Below, one piece after another: positions 43,886-55,149 of a DNA stretch of 64,000 nucleotides. The stretch's first letter is position 1. Every line of letters starts with the position of its first letter. The notes beneath the pieces were generated by a model, which ran no database searches, was not told the DNA's origin, and was given only the letters and a program-made list of their open reading frames with translations. A program made the translations under genes and the position numbers. Source of the DNA: Candidatus Melainabacteria bacterium (GTDB lineage: Bacteria; Cyanobacteriota; Vampirovibrionia; Gastranaerophilales; Gastranaerophilaceae); assembly GCA_022009935.1 (NCBI GenBank), contig CP091731.1, positions 868,001-932,000 of the forward strand, given 5' to 3'.

Positions 43886-46375
43886 ATGTTAAATGAACTA
43901 TTAAAAAGGGTAAATAAGCCTTATCAGTATATAGGCAACGAGTTAAATATAAGTAAGAAAGACTTTTTAAAGACAAAAGTCAAAGTTGCTTTTGTTTTTC
44001 CTGATGTATATGAAATAGGGGCAAGCAACTTTGGGTTAAAGTTGTTGTATGAGCTTATAAATCGAGATGAAGACATTTTTTGCGATAGAGTATATGCACC
44101 AAACAATGACTTTATTGAGGAACTAAAAAAACACAACAAACTTCTTTATGCTCTTGAAAGTAAAAAACCGTTAAAGGATTTCGATTTTGTTGGGTTTTCA
44201 CTTCAATACGAGCTTTTTATCCCACAATTTTAAAAATTTTGGAGCTTGGCGGGATTGAAATATTTAATGAAAAACGAGATGAAAATTCCCCAATTGTAAT
44301 TGCCGGTATCCTTGTGCTTATAATCCTGAGCCTGTATCAAAGTTCATTGATTTATTTATGATTGGTGATGGCGAAGATGTCAACGTTGAAGTTTTCAAGT
44401 TATACGCAAAACTTAAGGAAGAAAACAAAACGCGAAGTGAAATAATTGAAGCACTAAGTCAAATTGAAGGAGTTTATTCACCCATCTTCACAGACAAAAC
44501 AAAAAAGTTTTTAAACGTGTTGTTGATATTAAAAATGAAAATGCTCCAACAAAGTTGATGGTGCCAAATTCAAAAAGTGTACACGACCGTGCCATTGTTG
44601 AATTACGTCGAGGTTGTGGCAGAATGTGTCGCTTTTGCCAAGCTGGACACACAAATTTACCAATTCGTGAACGCGAAGTGGCTGATGTCATTCAACTTTC
44701 TGAAGAATGCATTAAAAATACGGGATATGATGAGATATCGCTACTTTCCTTAAGTTCAAATGACTATTCAAACATCGAACCATTGCTTGAAAACTTAACA
44801 GACGTTCTTCAAAGCAAACATGTTTTCGATTCTCTTCCCTCTCAACGCATTGATAAATTTTCGGTCAACATTGCTAAAAATATTAATAAAATTCGAAAAG
44901 CAACAATAACTCTTGCTCCTGAAGCCGGAAGCGAAAGATTGAGAAAGGTTATCAACAAAAACCTTACAAAAGAACAAATTGTTGACACTGTTTTAAAAGT
45001 GTTATAAAGAAAATTTTGACAGCTTCAAGTTTTATTTTATGGTGGGGTTGCCGACAGAAACTCTTGAAGATTTGGAAGAAATGGCAAATTTGCTCAAATT
45101 TATTATTGACGAAGCAAAAAAAATCAGAGCAGAGTTTAAAATAAAAAATCCGCTTAAAATAACTGTTTCATTGTCAATTTTTGTGCCAAAACCGTTTACA
45201 CCGTTTCAATTTGCACCACAAAATGATTTTAAAGCAATTGATGAAAAAATATTCCATTTAAAAATCTTATTTCAAAAATAAAAGGAGTTAAACTTAATTA
45301 TCATAGTAAAAAAATTTCTCAACTCGAAGCGGTTTTTGCAAGAGGTGATAAAAGTTTAATGACTTGGTTTATAAAATGTATCAAAACGGTCAATATCTTA
45401 TTTCTTGGGAAGAAAATGTTGATTTTGATTTGATTAATGAATTGTCAGGCTTCAAGCTTGAAGAACTTGCTACAAAACAATACGATTTGGATGAAAAGTT
45501 ACCTTTGGGAATTTATTAGTTGCGGAATTGATGATAATTGGTTTAGAGAACAGTATAAGCTTGCAATTGAAAAAGAACAAAACATAAAACCTTGCGAAAG
45601 TGGTTGTATAAATTGCGGTGTTTGTCCAAACTTGAAGGTTAAAAACAAACAGCAAAGATGTTTGAATATAACCAAAAAGAACAAAATGTGATAAACAAAC
45701 CAAATAAGATGTCAAAAACAGTACGAGTTAAGTATAAAAAACAGGTGATTTAAAGTATCTATCACATCTTGATATGCAAAATATTATTATAAAAATGCTT
45801 AATCGAAGCGGTTTTGACCTTGATTATACAAATGGTTTTAATCCAACACCTAAAATTTCTTTTTCCTCTGCTTTGGGACTGTTTATTGAAAGCGAATGTG
45901 AGTTTTTTGATTTTTGTATTTTTGATGATATAAACAAAACTGATATAAAAAATTTACTTTCAAAAAATACAAACCAATGTTTAATTATTGATGATGTAAA
46001 AATATACAATGAAAAGCCCAAAACACTTGATAAAACAATTGATTGGGCTCAGTATGAAATAGAATTGGTGGAAAATGAGAACAAAATGAACATTTTAAAT
46101 ACGCTAAAAGAACGTATTATAAATGAAAATTTTGAGATAAAAAAAGAGAATAAAAAGAAAAAACGATGAACATCATAAAGGTCGCTCCATCTTTAAAAGA
46201 TGTGAAAATTGTTGAAGACAAATTGTATGTCACCTTGAAAACAGGCACAAAACAAGGTGATTTACCAAACATTAGATGTGATTTGTTAATAAACGAAGCG
46301 AACTTAGAAAATTATAATTTTTCAATAAAACGAGTGAAATTTTTTGATGAAAATTTAAAAGAAGTATCAATATAA
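43886..46375 (+). CDS. B12-binding radical SAM protein fused to a DUF2344 domain (frameshifts)
   Basis: After repair this is one chain of about 830 residues. The N-terminal part has a B12-type fold (VAFVFPDVYEIGASNFGLKLL), the radical SAM cluster motif RRGCGRMCRFCQAG (C-x3-C-x2-C) and APEAGSERLRKVINKN, matching the TIGR03960 family. The C-terminal part (TVRVKYKKTGDLKYLSHLDM, GFNPTPKISFSSALGLFIESE) matches TIGR03936/DUF2344. A Cys-rich link, CESGCINCGVC, precedes it. Breaks lie near 44220, 44310, 44510, 45005, 45280, 45360, 45500, 45645 and 46160. The substrate is not established. RNase E/G follows 22 bp later. Confidence 0.85.
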
Positions 46376-46397
46376 TAAGTTTAAAAGGAAAAAAGTT

Positions 46398-48140
46398 ATG
46401 ACAAAAAACAATAGTAATAGCTGAGCGTGATAATATTGCTTGCGTGATTGAGGATAAAAAAGTAAGCGAGTTCTTTGTTCACAAAGGCGATGTTTTATTA
46501 AATGATGTATTTTTATCAAAAGTTGAAAATATTTTACCAAGTATAGATGCAGCCTTTGTGGATGTTGGCATTGGCAAAATGGGATTTTTATGCTGACGAT
46601 ATTATAGGCAAAGGGACCTTGAAAGAAAAAACTTCACCAAATGCAAAACTTATGGTTCAAGTTGTAAAAGAACCTACAGGTCACAAAGGCCCCCGAGTTA
46701 CAACTTCAATAAGCTTGCCCGGTAGATTTTTAGTTCTTATGCCTTTTGAAACAGGGGTTAATGTGAGCAAAAAAAATTGAATCATCACAAGAAAGAGCAA
46801 GGCTAAAATCTATAGTAAGTCTTATGAAACCTGTTGGTGTGGGCGTTATTATAAGAACGGAAGCTCAAGACCAAACTGAAACAGACATACAAGATGATTT
46901 AAATATTCTTCTTGAAAAATGGAATGACATCATTGTTGCGGCTGAACACAACGATGCTCCTTCGCTTTTGTATCGTGACCAAGATTTGCTTTATCGTGTC
47001 ATTCGCGAAGTTTGCACAGAAGATGTCGATGAAATTATTGTTGACACATCCTTTGCACAAAACCGAGCAAATCAACTTCTTCAAACATGGAATATGGATA
47101 AAAACATTCAAATTACACAGTATAAAGGCAAAAGAACCTCTACTTATAAATAAAGGTATTGATAAAGAAATAAAAGTAGCTTTACAAACAAAAGTTAATC
47201 TAAAATCAGGGGGGATATCTGTTTATCCAAACAACTGAAGCTTTAACGGTTATTGATGTAAATAGTGGAAAATTCACATCTTCAGCAACACAGGATGAAA
47301 CCATTTTAAAACTAATATTGAATCAGTTCATGAAATAGCTCGTCAATTGAAATTGCGCAACATTGGCGGAATTATTGTTGTCGATTTTATTGATATGACA
47401 AGTCGAGCCGACAAGGTGAAAATATTGGAAGAACTCGAACTTGTGTTGCAAAATGACAAAGCAAAACCTCAAGTTGGTCAGTTGTCAGATTTCGGGCTTG
47501 TAGAATTGACTCGTCATCGTCAGGGACAATCTCTGCTTGAAATGTTTACCAACAAATGTCCAAATTGTGGTGGCTCAGGGCATATTTTAAAAGAAATGAA
47601 ATTTGCAGACCCAAATTCAAATGCTGTTGAAAATCCTTACCAATCAAAATTTTCACGTGTCAAATTCCCAAAAATAACACCAATAAACAAAACAAAAAAC
47701 GCAATAACAAAGGCAAAGACAATATTAACAACAATGTTAAACAGCAAAATTTGCCAATTGAAAATAACGAAATAAAACTTGAAGAACTTCCTCAAAACAA
47801 TGAAATTGAAAATAAAATAAAAGAAACAGAAATTGTTGTTGAAGAAAATAACATCGTTGAAACCACACAAAATGTCGAAGAAAAACCAAAACCAAAAGCA
47901 AAGCGAACAGCGAAAAAACGTTCAACTAAAAAAATAGCGGAAAATGCAATTACCAAAGAATCAGAAGAAAACAAACCGCAAATTGAACAACAAACTCAAA
48001 CAGAAGAAAAACCTGTTGTTGTTGAAACTCAAAATACTGAAAATGAAACTACACCTAAACCCAAGAAAACACGCAAACCAAGAAAAACAAAAAAAGAACA
48101 AGCTCAAACTCAAGTGCAATCACAACTTGTTGAGGGATAA
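46398..48140 (+). CDS. Ribonuclease E/G family protein (frameshifts)
   Basis: An endoribonuclease for rRNA processing and mRNA decay. S1-like start (SIDAAFVDVGIGKMGFLYADD), catalytic Asp residues in IDVNSGKFTSS and VVDFIDM, LVELTRHRQGQSL, and the zinc-link CPNCGGSGH. After the catalytic core comes a ~150-residue low-complexity tail rich in Lys, Glu, Asn and Pro (KPKAKRTAKKRSTKK), the kind of tail on which RNase E builds degradosome contacts. Breaks near 46420, 46580, 46775, 47145, 47215, 47315 and 47675. About 580 residues. AAAAGGAAAA precedes ATG 46398. Confidence 0.9.
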
Positions 48141-48143
48141 TTT

Positions 48144-48468
48144 ATGAAAAAAAGCAATATTAATTGTATTCTTTTTGTTTGTTAGCTTAACATCATTTTC
48201 ATTTGCAGAAGTTAAGGAAAATACTGTTGTTAAAAAACAAACAGAAACAAATTATGTCTTTAAAAAATTTGCAAAAGCTATGGGAGGAGTTGTATTTTTC
48301 AGGTTTTATAATATATAGTATTTTAAAAATCGTAAAAAATGTGAAAAGTTTAAAAGAACCTGCAAATATAATTGAAAAAACAAAAAAAACAGAAACCATC
48401 TTTCAAACGCAAAAGATATGGATGAGGCTTTAAACAATTTTATAATCAGAACAAAGGACACTATCTAA
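48144..48468 (+). CDS. Small exported membrane protein, hypothetical (frameshifts)
   Basis: It begins 4 bp after the RNase stop with a signal peptide (KKAILIVFFLFVSLTSFSFA) and has one further membrane helix (MGGVVFFGFIIYSILKIV). The remainder is a charged tail that, after repair near 48390, ends DMDEALNNFIIRTKDTI. About 108 residues. Other breaks are near 48155 and 48290. No recognised family. Confidence 0.6.
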
Positions 48469-48594
48469 ACGAGTAATTGCTTCTTTTTTCTATTTTGTTA
48501 TTATATTTATGTTGGCTATTAATGCTATTAATAAAATTTAAAATTATAAATTACATAAAATATAGTTAGCATACAAAAGGAAAAGGATAGAAAG

Positions 48595-48995
48595 ATGAAA
48601 AAAAATATAGTTATTATTTTAGCGATTTTAATTTTACCAATGCTTGTATATGGCGGATTAAAATTGAATATGGACAAACGTGTTGAAAATCAAGCGGTTG
48701 CACAAGTCGGACAAAACATGCCACAAGTCATCAAATTTTCATCCCAAATGTGCAAAGATTGTATTGAAATGGGCAAACTGTTTAACGAAATTATGCCTGA
48801 TTATACTAGCTACATAAAATTCATAAATATAGATGCACAAAAACAGACAAGCAAACTCAAAACTTGATACGTAAATATAAAGTTAATGTAGTTCCAACAA
48901 TTATTTATATAAACAAAGACGGTAAAGAAGTAAGAAAAACTGAAGGTATTGTTTCTGAAAATAACTTAAGACTTTATTTAAATGAAATTAAATAG
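48595..48995 (+). CDS. Membrane-anchored thioredoxin-like protein (one frameshift)
   Basis: One N-terminal membrane helix (NIVIILAILILPMLVYGGL) anchors a thioredoxin fold that faces outward. The redox site is a C-K-D-C pair in FSSQMCKDCIEM, and the cis-Pro region reads YKVNVVPTIIYIN. The break is near 48850. About 133 residues. It lies 14 bp before a CcdA-type transporter, which would supply it with electrons. AGGAAAAGGA is upstream. Confidence 0.85.
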
Positions 48996-49009
48996 GAAAA
49001 TATTAAATA

Positions 49010-49725
49010 ATGGAACAGCTTATAACAATATTTAATAATAGTTTAACTAATTCAAACTTTACAATAGTTGTATATTTAATATCATTTTTAGGTGGTATAG
49101 TTGCATCTATTTCGCCTTGCAGCCTTGGGATATTGCCACTTATCGTTGCTTATGTGACAGGCAATCAGCACAACAAAACAGTAACATTTATCCACATGCT
49201 GCTTTTTGTTTTTGGTTTGTCGATTACCCTAACAATAATAGGCATAGCTTGTGCTTTGACAGGTCATATTTTTGCCTCAATTGCACCAACATATTTCGTT
49301 TTTTTTTAGCAAGTTTAATTTTAATATTCGGATTAAGTTTATCAGGAATATTAGAAATAAATTATCCGACAATAGTAAAACAACTTCCGTCAAACACAAG
49401 CAAATGGGGGTTGTTGTTCCCATTGGTATTGGGGATGGTTTTTGCCTTGGCGGCATCGCCATGTTCAACACCTATTTTGGCGGCGATTATGGCAACGGCA
49501 AGTTTAAGTAAAAATATTTGGCAAGCAGCAATAATGCTTCTTTTGTTTGCTCTTGGGCAAGGTGTGATTGTTATTTTGGCAGGAATGTTCACATCTTTTA
49601 TCACTAATTTGAAAGGCAGTGCAAAATATTCTGAAATACTTGTTAAAATAAGCGGAATAATATTGATTTTCTTTGCTCTTTATCTTTATTACCGTTGTTT
49701 TGCAGGATTATTTGCCGCTTATTAA
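49010..49725 (+). CDS. CcdA/DsbD-family thiol electron transporter (one frameshift)
   Basis: A membrane protein of six helices that carries electrons from cytoplasmic thioredoxin to outward-facing thiol proteins. Each half has the hallmark Cys in a Pro-Cys setting: SISPCSLGILPL near residue 37 and LAASPCSTPILAA in the second half. The break in the T9 run near 49305 is cured by one base. About 238 residues. Its likely partner is the thioredoxin-like gene upstream. Confidence 0.9.
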
Positions 49726-49768
49726 GAATTGTAACTCTTTTATAGCTTATTGAAATTTTTAAATATAA

Positions 49769-49809
49769 ATCTCCTTTATTAAATTATATTAATTTTTTAT
49801 AAAGGAGAT
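49769..49809. terminator. Hairpin after ccdA
   Basis: A 10-bp perfect inverted repeat (ATCTCCTTTA / TAAAGGAGAT) with a 21-base AT-rich loop. It could end the ccdA transcript. The right arm also contains a Shine-Dalgarno-like AAAGGAGA, 30 bp before the next start, so a leader role is an alternative. Confidence 0.4.
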
Positions 49810-49836
49810 TTTATCCAAATAAATAATATCTGTAAC

Positions 49837-50340
49837 ATGGCAATCCAAACAATTAATTTAATTTCAGGTGCAAGCCTTGCAGGTATAACTGCAAATTTGG
49901 TTGTCAAAACTTTAGGCTTGGAAAAAGTTGAAGATAAAGAAAGTAATTTATCCGGCAATGTTGAAATAACTGCAGAAGATTTTAGTGCTTTACAAAATGA
50001 ACTTGAAGATTTAAAAACAGAAATTGCTGAATTGAAAGGTGCACAAGCCGAAACTAAATCCGGTGAAGAAACACCATCAGTTGAAACTCAAACTTCGACA
50101 GGTGAAGAAATTGTTGCAGAAACAACGCCGACTTCAAAAACAGATGATATGAAAGCCGAGCAAACAAAAACAGAAACGAAAACAGAAACTAAAGCCAAAA
50201 CAACTCTTAAAGAAATTGACATTTACAATTTAACACAATCAGAAGCAAATCAAATTTGGACAAGTTACCTCAAAGGTCAGTGTGAGTATGATTTGAATGA
50301 TGGAAATATCAAAAGAATTTTGCACAAAATTTGGTTTTGA
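49837..50340 (+). CDS. Hypothetical protein with coiled coil and Thr/Glu/Lys-rich region
   Basis: Intact 167 codons. A hydrophobic N-terminus (INLISGASLAGITANLVVKTLGL) could insert in a membrane. Then comes a short coiled coil (DFSALQNELEDLKTEIAELKGA), a Thr/Glu/Lys-rich low-complexity stretch and a C-terminal helical domain (YNLTQSEANQIWTSYLKGQ). I recognise no family. It stands alone, converging with the TPR gene. Confidence 0.55.
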   Translation: MAIQTINLISGASLAGITANLVVKTLGLEKVEDKESNLSGNVEITAEDFSALQNELEDLKTEIAELKGAQAETKSGEETPSVETQTSTGEEIVAETTPTSKTDDMKAEQTKTETKTETKAKTTLKEIDIYNLTQSEANQIWTSYLKGQCEYDLNDGNIKRILHKIWF

Positions 50341-50359
50341 TATAAATTATGCAAAAAAA

Positions 50360-51859
50360 TTAAAGTCGGTTGATATTTTTGTTTTCATTTAAAGTATTCA
50401 AAAATGATTTATATTCTTCATTGTTTGGTGCAATAAGCTTGACAGGGTAAATGTAGTCTTGTGCCAATTCAGGAAGATTGTTGTCAAATTTTAACTTTGC
50501 AAGATTTAACCACCCTTTTACAAACATCGGGTTCAAAGCCAATGTGCTTTTCAGATATTGTTCTTCTCTATCTTTATCAATTTTTTGAATAGATATAGTT
50601 TACGATATAGTGTTGACTTTTGATATTTGAAGCTTCTTGGATATAGTTTGAAGCGTTTTGAATGTCTTTGTTTTCAAGCGCTATGACACTTAACCCTAAG
50701 TATCCTTGATAACATTTTTTGTCTTGTTTTATAGCACTTTTATAAAAAATAGAAGCTTTGGAATAATCTTTAATGATATAAAATACATTTCCCAACCCGA
50801 CAAGAGTGGGGACATATTTTTTGTTGATTAAATATGAACGTTCCAAATTTTCTTTTTGCTTTTTCAATATTTCCTGTCTTAAAATGTATCAACCCCATTA
50901 AAGTATAAGCTTTATAGTTCTTTTTTTCTTTGAAACAAGATATCCCAATTCTCTAAGAGCTTTTTGACTGTCATTTTTCAAAAATGATAATTTGCAAGAT
51001 AATACATTGAATTATATTTGTTGCGAGTAGATTTTGCCAGATTGAACTCCTTAAGTTGGTTTAAAGAGTCGTTAAACTTTATTAATGTTATATTTTTTGT
51101 CAAGAAGTTCATCAACAATATTTAGACTTTCCTTATATTTTTTTGTCATCTGACAAAATTTGAGCTTTGAAAGCAAGATAATGCAAATTTGAATTATCAA
51201 AACCTATAGCTTTGTTAATATAGGTTAAAGCTTTTTGAATAATTGTTTTTTTATAGTATGCAAGTGCCATAATATAGTTTGCATAATCGAGTTTTTGAGC
51301 AATTTTTGGTTTTTAGAAAGCTCATCCAAAGACTCTTCACTATAGTTATTATAATTGATATCGGAGTATAATTCTGCAAGATAAATTTCTTCATCCAAAG
51401 ACATTGTGACACAAGGGAAATAACAATTTTTCAAATTTTCAATCTGGTTGACCCAAATTTGTCTGTCATCAATTTGAACGATACAATTTTGAGCAAGACT
51501 AAACAAGCCCATTTGTGAAAATTCATAAGCCAAATTAAAATATAAAAAATCATTGTTGTCATAAGCGTGTATAAGCTTATTAAATTCTCGATATGCCGTT
51601 TTCACGTTTGATTGTGCAAATTTTTGACAAGCAAGTTTAAATTCCGCAATGGCATCTTTGTTTGTTGCATAATTTTGAGTCGTATCGAAGTATAATCAAT
51701 GAAGGAAGACAGCGTGATTAAATCAACGAGCTTGTCTGTTTCAAAAATGTCGGAAGAAGCCGCAAAAACATTTTGATTTAATAAATTTGCACTTAATGTT
51801 AATACTACTGCTACTTTAAATAATCTATTTTTCAAATTTACACCATATAACACATACAA
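50360..51859 (-). CDS. Exported TPR-like repeat protein (frameshifts)
   Basis: The signal peptide is KNRLFKVAVVLTLSANLLNQNVFA. It can start at ATG 51859, or at TTG 51835 directly before it; neither has a strong ribosome-binding site. The rest is a helical solenoid with TPR-like motifs (YLNIAY-type units such as FLYFNLAYEFSQMGLFSLAQNC, VYIIKDYSKASIFYKSAIKQ, GWLNLAKLKFDNNLPELAQDY). At least seven breaks (for example 51610, 51300, 51090, 50870, 50580). About 495 residues. It probably works outside the cytoplasmic membrane with other proteins. Confidence 0.65.
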
Positions 51860-51931
51860 TTATACTTATATTATACTATACTTTTATTATATAACAATAT
51901 AAATTAAAAATATAAACTTAAAGGATATATT

Positions 51932-52620
51932 GTGAAGAAAATAAGTATTATAATTCCTGTATTTAATGAAATTAATCACTTGGAAGAAGTTTTGAAACGT
52001 GTTGAAGAAACTGACTTCTGTAATTTAGAAAAAGAGATTATAATTGTGAACGATGCTTCAAATGATGGCACTTTTAATCTTTTAGAAAACCTAAATAAAA
52101 ATTATAAAATCTTTCATCACAAAATCAATCAAGGCAAAGGCGCCGCAATTATAACGGGATTAAAAAACGTGACAGGCGATATTGTTGTCATTCAAGATGC
52201 CGATTTAGAATATCATCCTAAAGATTATATCGAATTAATTAAACTGATAATAAATGGCGAAGCTCAAGTTGTTTATGGCTCAAGGTTTTTGAATATTAAT
52301 AAATCAAAAGGGTTCAGTTTAAGTCACAAACTTGGCAACATTTTTCTAACTTTTATTACAAATCTTTTATTTAATACAAAACTAACTGATATGGAAACTT
52401 GCTACAAAGCTTTTAATTTTGAGGTGATTAAGGATTTAAATATAAAATCCAAGCAGTTCGAGTTTGAGCCTGAAATAACAGCTAAAATTTTAAAAAAGGG
52501 AATTAAAATAAAAGAACTTCCTATTTCATATAGTGGGCGTAAAGCCGTTGAAGGTAAAAAAATAACTATGGAAAGACGGCTTCCATGCTATTTTCACTCT
52601 TTTTAAATATAAGTTTTTGA
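51932..52620 (+). CDS. Family 2 glycosyltransferase (frameshift near the end)
   Basis: GT-A fold, dolichyl-phosphate-mannose-synthase-like. Begins KKISIIIPVFNEINHLEEVL; then IVNDASNDGT, NQGKGAAIITGL, the metal-binding IQDADLEYHPKDY, GSRFLN and FEFEPEITAKILKKG. After a one-base repair near 52568 the end reads GRKAVEGKKITWKDGFHAIFTLFKYKF, the usual motif of this subfamily. About 228 residues and no C-terminal membrane helices. AAAGGATA precedes the start codon. It likely transfers a sugar to a lipid or glycan. Confidence 0.9.
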
Positions 52621-52625
52621 TTAGT

Positions 52626-52948
52626 CTAAATGTTTTTTTTATATTATTTGCAAGTGTGTCTTTTGGCATCAGACCAACCAAACGTTCAATCGGTTTTCCG
52701 TCTTTGAAAATAAGAATGCTTGGAAGTCCTGAAATGGAATATTCTTTTGCTGATTTTAAGTTATCATCTGTATTAATTTTAAATACATTTATTTTACCTT
52801 GAAACTCAGTTGCAACTTCATCAATTACAGCACTCATTTTTCTGCAAGGTCCACACCAAGGTGCCCAAAAATCGACAATTGATATATTTTCGGAATTTAT
52901 AACTTTACTTTCAAAATTATTATCATTTATCTCTTGAACCATGCTCAT
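52626..52948 (-). CDS. trxA: Thioredoxin
   Basis: Cytoplasmic thiol-disulfide reductase. Classic active site VDFWAPWCGPCRKM near residue 30, then FKINTDDN, the cis-Pro SISGLPSILIFKDGK, and a normal length of about 107 residues if one A is added to the A8 run near 52635 (ending NNIKKNI). Without the repair the frame runs on into the end of the convergent glycosyltransferase. GAGGAAAA precedes the start. Confidence 0.92.
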
Positions 52949-53077
52949 ATTTAATTTTCCTCATATTTACATTTCACTCAAACATTATATTATAATTAAT
53001 CCAAATGTAAAACTACTCTTTTTACTATAGCAAAATAGGCTTTTTTTATTTTTATTTAAATCAAATAAAATTTATAA

Positions 53078-53829
53078 ATGAATATTAAAAATATAAAAAT
53101 ATTATTTTGTTTATTTATTGCTTTTTTCTTCAAATTACTGCATTGTCTTATTCAAACGAAATAAATAAAGCAACCTTGAATAACCTTTTCAATCAATGAA
53201 TATGATAACAACAACATAAGTATTAAACTAAATTCAGATAATCCGCTAAAAGAATATGAAACAAAACAGCATAATGATATAACAACTATTATATTACCAT
53301 TGACAACAGTGTCTTCTAATTTTCAAATCCAAAAATGCAATTGTAATAATCTTGTAAAAAAGTCGAAATTCAGTATTTACCATATCTAAATAAAGATACA
53401 AATTCTTATGGATATATACAAAAATAAGGCTTTATACAAATCCGGATATTCAAGTTATGCTTGAATTTGCTGATTATAATAAGCCATTATCTAACAATAG
53501 CACTACAGACACTACAAATGTAAAGAATTATGTAACAAATCTTAAAAAAGCCCTCAAAAATTTAAGTCTAAAAATATTATGTCGATAATAAATAATGTAA
53601 GCAGTGAAAATAAAAAAACAAAATTAATTGAAGAGGATAGGAGAAATGAAGATGACATAAATTGGGATGAAAAAAAGTTAATTGAGTATAAAAATTCACC
53701 AATAAAATTTCCAATAACTAAAGAAATCAAATTTTTTATAACAAATCATAAATACATGTTTTCTATTGGTTTTATACTTATACTTTTATTTGTTGTATTA
53801 GGGGTAAAAAAAGACTGGAAGGTAAAATA
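53078..53829 (+). CDS. Exported or membrane-anchored protein of unknown function (frameshifts)
   Basis: The start reads MNIKNIKILFCLFIAFF with a signal peptide ending at TALS. The extracytoplasmic part is Asn/Lys/Thr-rich and beta-like (ITTIILPLTTVSSNFQI, VEIQYLPYLNKDTNSYGYIQ). A membrane helix follows at the C-terminus (YMFSIGFILILLFVVLGV). Breaks near 53130, 53185, 53358 and 53425. About 250 residues. Adding one A at 53823-53826 would fuse it in frame to the next gene. Confidence 0.55.
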
Positions 53830-54617
53830 GTGAAATTAGGTGCGAATAAAATTAATAATGCTGAGCTAAATAACATTAACGAAGACAATTTTTTAGAGTT
53901 TTTAGAAGATATTCAGGAACTTAATATTTTTAGTGATAAAAAAATTAGCAATAATGCAAATGAGAATTTAAATTCTTTGACAGAAATTGTTGACGAAACT
54001 GAGACAAACGTCGACCAAGATGAACAGTTTAAAAAGTTTTTAGTCGAAAAAGTTATGAATGACATCACAAATATAAACTTTTGTGATTTTGAAGAGGATA
54101 AAACAGAGCTTAAAAATCAGGATTATCCTATTTATGGAGATATTCAAGACAATTTGACAATGACCTTCAATCAGTTTATTGAAGAAACTTTAACTCCAAA
54201 ATTTGACATAAAAAATGACATGACACAATTATACGATTTAAATAATCAAAACGAAATTGAAGATTTAAAAAAACAAACAACTTTTGATACTTTAAATGCA
54301 GATAGTCAAATTCAAGAAATAAAAAGTGAAGTTATAGAAACAGAAAAAAAGACCCTAACTTATTATCCAATTTAAATTTTAATACAAATGAAAGTTTATC
54401 TTTTGTTAAAGATGAAAACAACAACTATTCTCTTTTATTTTCAAATAATGGAGAAAAAAATATAATTAAAACTTATGATAATTTGTTGTCTAAAAACTTG
54501 TCAATGAGATTGAAAGAGGATGAAAACGGAATAAAGACATATGTTTTACGTGCAAATTCTCACAAATATCTGGCAAAACTTGAGTCAAACAATTTTGAAA
54601 TAGTATACGAATTATAA
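53830..54617 (+). CDS. Acidic hypothetical protein, perhaps the cytoplasmic part of the preceding protein (one frameshift)
   Basis: Starts at GTG 53830, which overlaps the previous stop (TAGTG). It is highly acidic and Asn-rich (NEDNFLEFLEDIQELNIF), and after repair near 54350 ends in a small beta domain (LSFVKDENNNYSLLFSNNG, KTYVLRANSHKYLAKLESNN). About 262 residues. No known family. The tight junction and an in-frame continuation option suggest one protein with outside, membrane and inside parts. Confidence 0.5.
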
Positions 54618-54714
54618 AGTTTTGTAACAATTTTATGAAAAATAATGAAAAAAACTAAAGTTTCATTAAAAAGTAGTCGATAACATTAACAAGCAGAAAA
54701 AGGGATAAAAAAAA

Positions 54715-55068
54715 ATGAGAATTGATTCAAATAATGTAAACGGAAATTATGGTTATCATATTACTCGTGCAAATCAGCCTCATAAAAAAGATGAAAATCA
54801 AAAGGTACAAGAGAAAAAAGATGGCATTGGCGCTTCACAAGCTGACCCGAATGAGATTTTAAACGCACTAACTGCTTTTGGTAATCAAAATAAACTACAT
54901 ATTCAACAAACTGCAAAAAGTTTGAATATAGATAATTACAATACACCTGAACAAAAGGCACGAATACAAAACAACATGCCGTCAATTGAAACACTTATTG
55001 ATGAAGCAAACGAACTCGGCTTGAGTTCCGAAGCAACAGATGCATTGTTTGAAGGTGTATTTGCTTAA
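54715..55068 (+). CDS. Small hypothetical protein
   Basis: Intact 117 codons with AAAGGGA upstream. The N-terminus is polar (MRIDSNNVNGNYGYHITRA), followed by a Lys/Glu-rich stretch and a helical domain (NEILNALTAFGNQNKLHIQQ, IETLIDEANELGLSSEATD). No signal peptide or membrane helix. It is monocistronic with its own terminator. Function unknown. Confidence 0.6.
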   Translation: MRIDSNNVNGNYGYHITRANQPHKKDENQKVQEKKDGIGASQADPNEILNALTAFGNQNKLHIQQTAKSLNIDNYNTPEQKARIQNNMPSIETLIDEANELGLSSEATDALFEGVFA

Positions 55069-55100
55069 GAGGAGGCATTTTTCAATTTTTATTAAAAATG

Positions 55101-55133
55101 AATGACTTGATTTATCTTCAAGTCATTTTTTTT
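55101..55133 (+). terminator. Intrinsic terminator
   Basis: A 10-bp perfect stem (AATGACTTGA / TCAAGTCATT, 7-base loop) and T8 lie about 30 bp after the stop of the small hypothetical gene. Confidence 0.88.
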
Positions 55134-55149
55134 ACGATAAAATAATAAT

